A stretch of DNA of 64,000 bases from Leminorella richardii. GTDB lineage: Bacteria > Pseudomonadota > Gammaproteobacteria > Enterobacterales > Enterobacteriaceae. Position numbers and translations under genes: made by a program. Below the pieces are notes generated by a model, which was not told the origin of the DNA, did not search any database, and saw only the letters and a list, made by a program, of their open reading frames with translations. Below, one piece after another: positions 1 to 7,989 of this stretch. The stretch spans positions 3,433,001-3,497,000 of the forward strand of contig NZ_LS483470.1 of assembly GCF_900478135.1 (NCBI RefSeq), read 5' to 3'. The first letter of the stretch is position 1, and each line of letters starts with the position of its first letter.

Positions 1-2005
1 TAAAGTAGCGGTCGGTCAACCTTGCCTGCAGCGCTTCCGGCGCAATTTCGCCGCCAAGGCTCTTGCCGCTGTCGGTCAGCACCCAGTCGATCTCTTCGCG
101 GCGGTCTTTCACCGCTTTGTCGATCTCTTTTTCCACCATGCCTTCCCACGCTTCGCGGGTAAACATGCCGGGCACTTCCTCTTCGGTGTTAAACAGGGTG
201 TGGCCGTCGAGGCCGTTCAGCACCTGATTCAGGGTCAGGTTGCCGTAGTTTTGCGCAACGCGCCGGAGAATGCCCTGATAGATGGCGGTTTCGGCGTTCT
301 GCATGCCGATTTGGTTAATCAGCACCTGACGCACGTCGTTAATCAGGCGGCGGTCGGGCTTAATCGCCCAGTCAGGGTGGCGAGACAGGTTGTCGGCGTA
401 GAACTGCATTAGCTCGGCACCTACGCTCTGCCAGACGCCTTCGGTCACCGCTGCCGGAGCTGGCCCCGCGTTGGCAATCAGGGTTTTACCCAGCAGCGGC
501 GCATCGACCCGATCCGGGCGCGACAGCATCAGGTAGGCCTTTAAGCGGTCGTAGCCGTCTTTCGCCAGCTGGGCGCGCTCGGGGCTGTTAGGGGGCATCT
601 GTACCAGCTTTTCCAGATTGCCGCTCAGGCTGGCCACCACGATAGACTGCACGTTCTGTTCGTTGGCGGTACGATAGTGAGGCCACAGCGCCGCGAGCAG
701 CGCGTCGTTGCCGCTCAGGCCAAAGCCCAGATACCACGGGCTGCCATGCTGCATGCGGTGCTGAAGCTGGGTCATCTGCTGTTTGAACGCCTGCTGGCGA
801 GTCAGGCGGGTGGTCATATCGGTGCTGAAGTCGTTCGCCTCAGTCGCTAAGTCTTTTGATGAGGAAATCAACCGCACGTTGCCAATGTAGGACACGACGC
901 TGCCCACGCCGAACAGGGCAATCGCCGCCAGCGCGGCGACGTTAATCCCGCGCATCCACGGCACGCCGACACCCTTTCCCTTAGCCAGTCGGCTGTCGTC
1001 AACGATGGCCTGCCAGACGGGCGTCGGTACAAAGGCGCGATCGGCGACGGTATCGGGGCGCGTTACGGCGCAGGTAAACATCAATCCGCGCAGCGGGTTC
1101 GCGCCCTGCGCGGTCAGAAGCTGGGGCAGCCAGCCCTTCAGGCGCGGAACGTCGCGCTGTTCGAGATCCTGCGCCAACTGTAGGAGGAAGGCGTGACGGT
1201 TGTCGATCATCACCTGCGCCATCCCTTCCTCGGTAGCGCTCTGACCAACCGACGCCAGGCGCTTGGCCAGCTCGTCCGGCGTGGCCCGGGCGGGGAACAG
1301 CGTGCCGACCGCCTGCTCTTCGCGATCGGACTGGTCCCACGCGGTGGTGCGCAGGTCGAGCAGGTAAAGCGGCGCGGCGTAGCCAAGCTGCTGGTTGCGG
1401 GCGTGCATCTGCCACAGGGCTTTGTCCTGTAACGCCTTTTTGTCTTTGCTGGGAGCGTAGTCTTCGGCTTTTACCACCCACACCTGCGCGTCAACGGGCC
1501 GAATACGGCGAAGGTTTTTTAACTGCTTCAGCCAGGCGTCGTCTAGCGCCGCTTTGGTGGTTCCGCCCCAGATCAGCAGGGCATCGCTGCCTGCCTGCCA
1601 GCCGTCGCGGATAAGGCCGGGAGCGACCTGCTCTACGTCGGTAGTTTCACCGACGACGAGGATCCAGCGCAGCTTGCGACGCCAGAGGAGACCGTAGCGG
1701 TGGCGGAGTTGTTTAGCTAAATCTGTAAAAGGTAATTCTAATACTTCCTTATCCTTATCAACTTTACTCGATGGTGGAAGTTTTCCCTCTTTCTGATGCT
1801 TGATTTTTACTTGGTTATAAATATAAAAAATAGTTGGCACTAATCCCAAAAGTATTAGCAATAGGCAAGATACCCCCCAAACAAATATCTTTTGGCTAAA
1901 TTCAGACCACCCAAAAAAATCAGAAAAATAATTAACCCCTCCCCACAACACCAAAGCAGCTAGCAAGGTAATTATAATCAAACATAGTACCTTCCATTTA
2001 TTCAT
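1..2005 (-). CDS. tssM: T6SS membrane-complex protein TssM (IcmF family), 3' end cut by window edge
   Basis: TssM is the large inner-membrane and periplasmic protein that joins TssL and TssJ in the T6SS membrane complex. The gene reads leftward from an ATG at 2005 and is still open at base 1, giving about 668 residues of a protein usually near 1100 aa. Two transmembrane segments lie in residues 1-60, followed by a cytoplasmic segment and a third membrane segment at about 343-367 (starting GINVAALAAIALFG). The rest is IcmF-like periplasmic sequence. Where many TssM proteins have a P-loop after the second helix, this one reads ILVVGETTDVEQV at about residue 115, with no GK[ST], so nucleotide binding is unlikely. 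The cytoplasmic part also looks short. The first 95 codons are AT-rich and the remainder GC-rich. The gene is last in the visible T6SS operon, 110 bp after the PAAR gene. Confidence 0.9.
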   Translation of the reverse strand, partial: MNKWKVLCLIIITLLAALVLWGGVNYFSDFFGWSEFSQKIFVWGVSCLLLILLGLVPTIFYIYNQVKIKHQKEGKLPPSSKVDKDKEVLELPFTDLAKQLRHRYGLLWRRKLRWILVVGETTDVEQVAPGLIRDGWQAGSDALLIWGGTTKAALDDAWLKQLKNLRRIRPVDAQVWVVKAEDYAPSKDKKALQDKALWQMHARNQQLGYAAPLYLLDLRTTAWDQSDREEQAVGTLFPARATPDELAKRLASVGQSATEEGMAQVMIDNRHAFLLQLAQDLEQRDVPRLKGWLPQLLTAQGANPLRGLMFTCAVTRPDTVADRAFVPTPVWQAIVDDSRLAKGKGVGVPWMRGINVAALAAIALFGVGSVVSYIGNVRLISSSKDLATEANDFSTDMTTRLTRQQAFKQQMTQLQHRMQHGSPWYLGFGLSGNDALLAALWPHYRTANEQNVQSIVVASLSGNLEKLVQMPPNSPERAQLAKDGYDRLKAYLMLSRPDRVDAPLLGKTLIANAGPAPAAVTEGVWQSVGAELMQFYADNLSRHPDWAIKPDRRLINDVRQVLINQIGMQNAETAIYQGILRRVAQNYGNLTLNQVLNGLDGHTLFNTEEEVPGMFTREAWEGMVEKEIDKAVKDRREEIDWVLTDSGKSLGGEIAPEALQARLTDRYF

Positions 2006-2115
2006 TAACTATATCCTTTATATAGAACATTAGCCTCTAAGCTTCCTATAAAGTGGGAAAAACCAGGGAAATTATAAATTCAAAAAAATTTACTTTTAAG
2101 AAAAGAGAGCGTCTC

Positions 2116-2373
2116 TTAATCAACACTAAACTCGTTCTGGCTAGGAAAAAGAACAGAACCACAGGCGCTCTTGCATTGTTCAACAACAATACCTTTACCA
2201 TCTTCACTATATGAAAGAGAGCATTCAACAATAGGATTTACACCATGGATAGGGCAAGAAACAAGATCGTTGATCAATGCAGCTGAAATACCATTTATTT
2301 TTAATGTTGATGTCGCGGTAATTACGCTGCCACCGTGAGATGTTTTATCGTTAAGTCTAATTATTTTCTTCAT
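2116..2373 (-). CDS. PAAR-domain T6SS spike-tip protein
   Basis: This 85-aa protein starts with a short basic leader and then IRLNDKTSHGG and SVITA, the pattern of PAAR proteins, which form the sharp metal-bound cone on the VgrG trimer. The cone-binding positions expected for the family are visible as His10, Cys and His in the CPIHG stretch, and later cysteines. Three in-frame starts exist: GTG at 2382, ATG at 2376 and ATG at 2373. The last has the best-spaced GGTG upstream and is used here. It follows the 487-aa membrane protein by about 40 bp and precedes tssM. With no C-terminal toxin domain, it probably serves as a carrier tip for the Tle3-type effector encoded nearby. Confidence 0.82.
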   Translation of the reverse strand: MKKIIRLNDKTSHGGSVITATSTLKINGISAALINDLVSCPIHGVNPIVECSLSYSEDGKGIVVEQCKSACGSVLFPSQNEFSVD

Positions 2374-2414
2374 CATATACACCGATTATATTTCACATCA
2401 AGAATAAACCATAC

Positions 2415-3878
2415 TCATTGATAATATTTCTTTACGACTATGGCACTACATAATAGTCGATGCAAGAAAACAGAGGCCATAATTAATATTCCCGAACCTA
2501 GTATAATAGAAGAGAATAATCCTAAATAGCCTAAAGCAGGAAAGATTGAGCTTATAGATACAGCAAATGGGAGACTTAACGCCAGCGAAACAGCAATACT
2601 ACCAAGAGGAAATACAATAACATTTCTATCGTATATAAAACTTTGTTTTAGCTCGTCACTATTTCCAGCGATCTGTAATAATACTTCGCCATCTGAGTGA
2701 GTTGAAATTAAAAGGCTTGCACCCTCTTTTTTCTTTAAGGAAAGTCCACTCAAGGCCGATAAATACCAATATTTTTTTGATTCAATATCGTCAACAGCAC
2801 CATTCAGATTAATTATTCCAAAAGGAACACGCTCCCTATTTAAAGGAATATTCAGCTCATTAGCAATAACGTTAAGCTGTAGCTCTGTTTCTTCATCCAA
2901 ACCGCTATGCCAAATCGCATTCATTAGTGCCAGTGGCTGCTGGTTAGCTTCGATGAGGTGCTTTATGTCCTCTAGTAAATGCTGTTTAGATGAACGCATA
3001 CTGCGGTATAAACAAACTGAATTGGGAAAACTTACGCAAGATGCCGAGTAATCAGGGATCCAAAGCGAAACTGCCGCAAGCTCATCACATCCTTGAGTCA
3101 CTACTGTCTGGTACTTCGCTGTAATAATAAGTGCACTGTATTTGCACTCGTTTTTATCGTCTAGCCGTTCCCACAATGTTTCCAGTGCTGTCCCCGCAGC
3201 AACAACACAAATTTCAATCTCAATACTTAAATTCAATGAATTCCAAACGGCTTCAAACTGTCTTTTAATCCGTTTCTCCTGCAATGACTCCTCCTGATTT
3301 TCGCTATTAGGTATAGAACACAGGCTAAACTCATCCAACTGCAGATAGATCAAGAGTTTTTCTTTATTATTTAACTTTTCCAATGAGGATTTAATGTCAT
3401 TTAGAAGATGTTTACACATTAAATCAAACCGCCCCAATCCTGGAGGTGAAAAACTGTCAGGAAACAAGGGATGTTTGTCCTCTTCATTCTCCAGAGCGTT
3501 TCCACTTTCCACTATTTCAAGAAGATGACGATAGGTTGATAACACAGCGCTGTCGGCAAGCACATAGTGTCTATGGGTCCAATCTTGCCAAGCAGATAAA
3601 TCTTTAGCCCGCCAACGATTCCAGATAAGCGATTTCATTTGCTGGTGTTCAATGGGAATGGCGTAAGCCGCTAGAATGAAAAATAATAGCGTAATTGTCA
3701 CTACAATAGTTGAATAATACTCCGTTAATCCTTGACGATGCAGCCTATCGAAAGGAGTTGTTAAAATAATAAAAACTCCTCCTCCGATTAAACATAACAT
3801 ACATAGCAGAACAATTACCCAGTAGACATAGCGAGCATTTGTCTCTGACCGATTTATTTCAGGAATAAACCAGTTCAT
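2415..3878 (-). CDS. T6SS-cassette membrane protein, possible Tla3-like lipase accessory factor
   Basis: This 487-aa protein has two transmembrane helices near the N-terminus (about 17-40 and 55-77), a soluble domain of roughly 330 residues, and two more hydrophobic helices near the C-terminus (about 425-475). I do not recognise its domain with confidence. A GAGGAGTG ribosome site lies 6 nt before the ATG. The order vgrG, immunity, lipase, then this gene is the order of vgrG2b-tli3-tle3-tla3 in Pseudomonas aeruginosa, where Tla3 helps Tle3 reach VgrG, so an adaptor role is inferred from position. The four membrane helices would also fit a second immunity factor in the inner membrane. A 255-bp very AT-rich gap without a convincing gene separates it from the lipase gene. 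Confidence 0.6.
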   Translation of the reverse strand: MNWFIPEINRSETNARYVYWVIVLLCMLCLIGGGVFIILTTPFDRLHRQGLTEYYSTIVVTITLLFFILAAYAIPIEHQQMKSLIWNRWRAKDLSAWQDWTHRHYVLADSAVLSTYRHLLEIVESGNALENEEDKHPLFPDSFSPPGLGRFDLMCKHLLNDIKSSLEKLNNKEKLLIYLQLDEFSLCSIPNSENQEESLQEKRIKRQFEAVWNSLNLSIEIEICVVAAGTALETLWERLDDKNECKYSALIITAKYQTVVTQGCDELAAVSLWIPDYSASCVSFPNSVCLYRSMRSSKQHLLEDIKHLIEANQQPLALMNAIWHSGLDEETELQLNVIANELNIPLNRERVPFGIINLNGAVDDIESKKYWYLSALSGLSLKKKEGASLLISTHSDGEVLLQIAGNSDELKQSFIYDRNVIVFPLGSIAVSLALSLPFAVSISSIFPALGYLGLFSSIILGSGILIMASVFLHRLLCSAIVVKKYYQ

Positions 3879-4133
3879 TTTTCACTCCTCATCTATATAC
3901 TAATATATCTTTCATATGCATATAGAAATATCACTTTAAATTAATTTCCATATAAACCAACTTCATTTAATTTATTATATTTCAATAAAAATTTTCACCC
4001 AAAAACACATCACCTATTGTAACCTGGACACTAATACTAAAGAAAAAAGATATTTTTTATAAAAATAAACAGGCTAATTGTAAATAATAAAAAAACATCA
4101 CCAAAAACAACCCATAAAATTTATATAATTAGA

Positions 4134-6479
4134 TTAATCATAAACAATTCCTTGTTCTCTAGCTTCTTCATAATCCTTTGCCACCTCATGCCCAATGGTA
4201 ATTAATGCCTCCAACTCTTTTTTCGAAAGTTTACTGCTATTAATTGTTGATGGCATAGATGGAGATAACTGTGTTTGATTCATAAAGTATTGTTCTATTA
4301 ATTCTTTTCCTTGAGAGGTTTGCGCCAACACTCCCTTTTCCATATAAAAATCACTTCCTGGCAGCGTCCAATCTGCCTGCTTTATCAATTCCATCTTAAT
4401 TTCATCTAGACAACGACCAAAACCTATAGGTAAATCAAAGGCTGCAACTCGGCTCATAATCTTATGACTTCTAGGCAATGTACTATGATCAGTTGGACGA
4501 GAAATATAGGTTTTTAAATTTTCGTCTGTCTGCTTCATCAGGTTATCTGCTTTTTCATGTTTAAATTCTAGGTAACCGTAATACTGAAATACTCTATCGC
4601 CATCATTTCCCCCTAATTTTTTGGCATTATAATTACTAGCGTAATCTTTATGTTGCCAGACTATCCAACCATTTTTTATTCCCAACTCTCCCTTGCTTCG
4701 ATTGATTTGACGTTGTTTTTCTGCCACTGGACTGGGGTCTATTCCCTCAGGAAGCGTGTTTAATAACGTTAGCGTATGCATGTTAGTCCCGTTCTGCTCC
4801 TTCAATTGAAAAAGTGGCAAGTAATAACGGTAAGCCTCATCATTCGCTTTTATCTTTCCTTTCTCTACTTTACTTTCTCCCCACCCTTCATTTTCTTTAC
4901 CAACTTTATCTCTATTGTTTTCATCAAAAATCTTCATATCATCGCCGTTCAAAGGCTCAGGTACTTTTTCTGCATTAATATTCATCGTCTGCCACTCAGG
5001 TGGGGTTTCCCAAATAGGCATAAATTTATCTTTTAGAAGAAATACTGGATAAGCGACCTTAAATGCCCAGTTAACTTCTACCGCATAGCTCATGTCATCC
5101 CAAAACGGTTCATTTCTTACATTCATTATGTAAGCTGGTCTACTTAATTCCTCATCGGCTGGAATATTTACTGGAGTATACATATCAGGCAATGTACCAA
5201 AATTGGTTTTGACATTCGGCTCATCGCCACACGGCGTTCCCCTAGCCATCAAACGCTGAAATAATTTGCCTTTACACTCATCCAGCAAAGGATGTATCTT
5301 CCCATCTTTGCTGTTAGGAAGACCTTGCCAACCGATACTCACTAACGCGATAGACCCCATAACACGATCGTGAGCATTACAATAAATATAGGTACGGCCG
5401 TGGTTGTCCCTTTCTGGAACAGCTGCCCCATCAGATCCTTTATGTATTGCATTTGGCGTCCATACCTTACCATCCTTGCCTCGACCTAAAGAAAGATGTT
5501 TCTCTAAACCACATCGAGAAAGCTTATCCTGATTCTTTGCTACAGCCTCCACCACCGCCTTCAATGTCTCCTCTCTAGCCCCATCACTTACCTGTTCGGA
5601 GCTATCTACAGCAGAGTAGTCCGTCATAATATTCATCATACGATAAGGCGAATTGAGTAAAAATAACGAGTCAGGAGCGCTGATTAATGATGCTGCCAGC
5701 GCCACCATCGTTCCTTTACTGTGGGAAACGATAGTTACTGTGTCATTTGGGCTGTGGTCACGAATACGCTGAATAAGCATCGCTAGCCGCCATGCGGCGT
5801 GAGAATAATATTTACGTGATGGAGCTGTCGCCAACAGCCGATCTTCTTCCGGGTTAAACCACTGAGTCGACATCAAGCCGCCGAGAATATCCTCGTTAAA
5901 GCTAAAATCACCCCACATTGGGTTAAGAGTGGTCGACGCATTCTGAAACGGCCCTCCTCCCCAAAAATAGGGACCTCGTTTAGCAATCTCCTCCTTTGAC
6001 ATCTTCCTGTCTAGCAGGTGCTGTTGATAGCTTTCTCCTTTGAGATTTCTTAGCGGCACTAGATATTTTCCCAACTCATTATCATTGGCACGATATCCCC
6101 AATAAAAGCGAATTACAGGAGAATTGTTGGATTTAATTAAATAACTATCCTCATTATTTTCAACATCAAGAATACGTTCAGTCTTAACCTCAGCCTTCTC
6201 ATCATTTTTATATACGTTAGGTATTAGCTCAAAATCACTACCTGATAAAAATAGACGCTTATTCAATCCATCACATAGTGCCTCTTCCGCCTTTTCATAC
6301 CACTCTCCTTCTGAATTAACACCATGTACAAAAATAATCACACCAGGAAGATGAGTTCCTGGAGACACTTCAGGGGTTGAACACACGTTCTTCGGTGTTG
6401 CTGATACCGTAGCCGTAACTTGGCCAAGCTGATTAATTGCAGTCGTCGGCCTTCTTGTTGCTCCGTCATGCTTTCCCAT
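4134..6479 (-). CDS. T6SS lipase/phospholipase effector, Tle3 (DUF3274) type
   Basis: This 781-aa protein is a predicted antibacterial T6SS phospholipase of the alpha/beta-hydrolase fold. After an approximately 45-residue leader comes IIFVHGVNSEGEW (about 48-60), typical of the first strand and oxyanion region. The nucleophile elbow is SHSKG at 252-256, with Ser254 as the likely catalytic serine. The long, weakly structured C-terminal half, including repeated aromatic and Lys-rich stretches, matches the DUF3274/Tle3 layout as I know it. There is no signal peptide, as expected for a T6SS-loaded effector. Its ATG lies 2 nt after the stop of the upstream immunity gene, with AAGGGA 7 nt before it, so the two are probably translationally coupled. 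Low GC matches the rest of the cassette. The substrate (phospholipid class) cannot be read from sequence. Confidence 0.8.
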   Translation of the reverse strand: MGKHDGATRRPTTAINQLGQVTATVSATPKNVCSTPEVSPGTHLPGVIIFVHGVNSEGEWYEKAEEALCDGLNKRLFLSGSDFELIPNVYKNDEKAEVKTERILDVENNEDSYLIKSNNSPVIRFYWGYRANDNELGKYLVPLRNLKGESYQQHLLDRKMSKEEIAKRGPYFWGGGPFQNASTTLNPMWGDFSFNEDILGGLMSTQWFNPEEDRLLATAPSRKYYSHAAWRLAMLIQRIRDHSPNDTVTIVSHSKGTMVALAASLISAPDSLFLLNSPYRMMNIMTDYSAVDSSEQVSDGAREETLKAVVEAVAKNQDKLSRCGLEKHLSLGRGKDGKVWTPNAIHKGSDGAAVPERDNHGRTYIYCNAHDRVMGSIALVSIGWQGLPNSKDGKIHPLLDECKGKLFQRLMARGTPCGDEPNVKTNFGTLPDMYTPVNIPADEELSRPAYIMNVRNEPFWDDMSYAVEVNWAFKVAYPVFLLKDKFMPIWETPPEWQTMNINAEKVPEPLNGDDMKIFDENNRDKVGKENEGWGESKVEKGKIKANDEAYRYYLPLFQLKEQNGTNMHTLTLLNTLPEGIDPSPVAEKQRQINRSKGELGIKNGWIVWQHKDYASNYNAKKLGGNDGDRVFQYYGYLEFKHEKADNLMKQTDENLKTYISRPTDHSTLPRSHKIMSRVAAFDLPIGFGRCLDEIKMELIKQADWTLPGSDFYMEKGVLAQTSQGKELIEQYFMNQTQLSPSMPSTINSSKLSKKELEALITIGHEVAKDYEEAREQGIVYD

Positions 6480-6481
6480 AA

Positions 6482-7951
6482 TTAATTCCCTTTTTCTTGT
6501 CTGTTGTACTCGTCTACAGAAATATTACCAATGCTTTTAGGTTTAATATTGGTATCGCATTGATAGTTCTCCATGAAGGATGTATGAGGAGGAATTATTG
6601 GATCTTCTGTGCCATAAATTTTATCTTCATCTTCTTTATCTAACCTTATTTTTGTCGTTTTATAGCTCTTCCCCCACTGTTTATACACCACCAATTCTTT
6701 ATCTGTTATTACAGTAGTAAGATAATTTTTTGAGTATTTTAGTGAGTCTCGTGGTTCATCTCTATTATCCCGAGTACCATCACTATATCTAAGATAATAA
6801 AAAGACTTAAACGTCTTGCCGTAGTCAGTAGAGTAATACACCATCGACTCACCACAAACCTCATCCATACAAGTCATTCTGTCGCTCATTACCGGAAAGG
6901 CTAAATTCTTACCACTCGAGTCGGCATTGATTATTTTTCCCTGATAGTTGCGAACTTTTGAAGGTAGTTGTGTTTTGATATTACGATTCAAGTCGTGATA
7001 CCAAATCTTTACCACCTTTTCGTCTTCATAGGTAGGCTGACAATTTTCATAATTGTTCAGTTCCACGTAACGATTATCGTCCAATCGGTAAATTACCTGT
7101 GGTACCACGTCGTAAGCTGCATAGTGCGTCCGCAGAGTTACCTGCCAAGACGCTAAGTTAACAAGCACTGATATAGTTTTGTTTGTAGCAGATAAGAGTT
7201 GCTCAAAGTACGGACGTCGACGCTCATCATATTCTTTTATCTTAATTTCGCTGACACCTCTGGGCTTAATGTCAGCATTGCACTGATATCTCCCCATGGG
7301 AGCTAGGTAAGCAGGGATATTTTTTACATTACCGGAACTAGTTACCGACTTTTCATCAACATTTTTTCCATCAAACACTTTCTTAGCAAAAAAATACTCA
7401 TCTTTCTCTTTCTGATAATAAACTAGTTCTTTATCTGTAATCACGAAAGTAACATCCTCAGCAGAACTAGCTATCTCAGAGGGATCACCTCTTACCCAAA
7501 GAGACACTGTTCGTCCGTAATCAGTGGAATACAGCACTCTTGAATTTCCCATAGGAAAAACCAAGTTCTTACCCCTCGGGTCAGCGTTGATAAACCTCCC
7601 CTTATAAGCCCGTATCAATGGTGATATTTCTGTTTTAATGCCCAGATTCAGGTCGTAATACCAAGCCTTCGCCACTTGCTCGTCTCCCAGCATAGATTCG
7701 CACCCCATATAGTGGCTTAATTCCACATAGCGATTTTCATCCAATCGGTAAACAACTTGTGGTTCGATATCAGCAATCGCATAGTGTGTTCTTACAGGTG
7801 ATTTACCATCAAATCCTGCTCCACCAAACGCAGCCCCAACACTTAGCCGCGATTGGATCTGGCCAAACAGCCCTAGTGCAATGACTACCGCTACGACAAT
7901 AAGCAAAACCACATAAACCGGCATTTTCTTTTTTGGTGATGGTGTCGTCAT
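6482..7951 (-). CDS. Tli3-like T6SS immunity protein with a duplicated domain
   Basis: This 489-aa membrane-anchored protein probably neutralises the adjacent lipase in the periplasm. After a basic N-terminus (TTPSPKKK) comes one transmembrane helix at about 10-30. The remainder is two copies of the same domain: each begins RTHYA, then QVVYRLDENRYVEL or QVIYRLDDNRYVEL, a WYYDLN or WYHDLN motif, a NAD..GKNL.FP motif, a YSTDYG motif, VITDKELV, and a closing YQC. The ATG at 7951 is chosen because AAGGA lies 6-7 nt upstream; a longer reading from 7987 lacks this. It sits 38 bp after vgrG and directly before the lipase gene, the usual place for a cognate immunity gene. The Tli3 assignment rests on the motifs and on context. 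Confidence 0.65.
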   Translation of the reverse strand: MTTPSPKKKMPVYVVLLIVVAVVIALGLFGQIQSRLSVGAAFGGAGFDGKSPVRTHYAIADIEPQVVYRLDENRYVELSHYMGCESMLGDEQVAKAWYYDLNLGIKTEISPLIRAYKGRFINADPRGKNLVFPMGNSRVLYSTDYGRTVSLWVRGDPSEIASSAEDVTFVITDKELVYYQKEKDEYFFAKKVFDGKNVDEKSVTSSGNVKNIPAYLAPMGRYQCNADIKPRGVSEIKIKEYDERRRPYFEQLLSATNKTISVLVNLASWQVTLRTHYAAYDVVPQVIYRLDDNRYVELNNYENCQPTYEDEKVVKIWYHDLNRNIKTQLPSKVRNYQGKIINADSSGKNLAFPVMSDRMTCMDEVCGESMVYYSTDYGKTFKSFYYLRYSDGTRDNRDEPRDSLKYSKNYLTTVITDKELVVYKQWGKSYKTTKIRLDKEDEDKIYGTEDPIIPPHTSFMENYQCDTNIKPKSIGNISVDEYNRQEKGN

Positions 7952-7989
7952 ACATATTCCTTTTGTAGAAAACCAAATCGCAGCCAAAT

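Noticed and set aside
3879..4133. Possible toxin or immunity peptide in the AT-rich gap after the lipase gene
   Set aside because: The longest minus-strand frame with a start is 13 codons; the stretch looks like plain AT-rich spacer.
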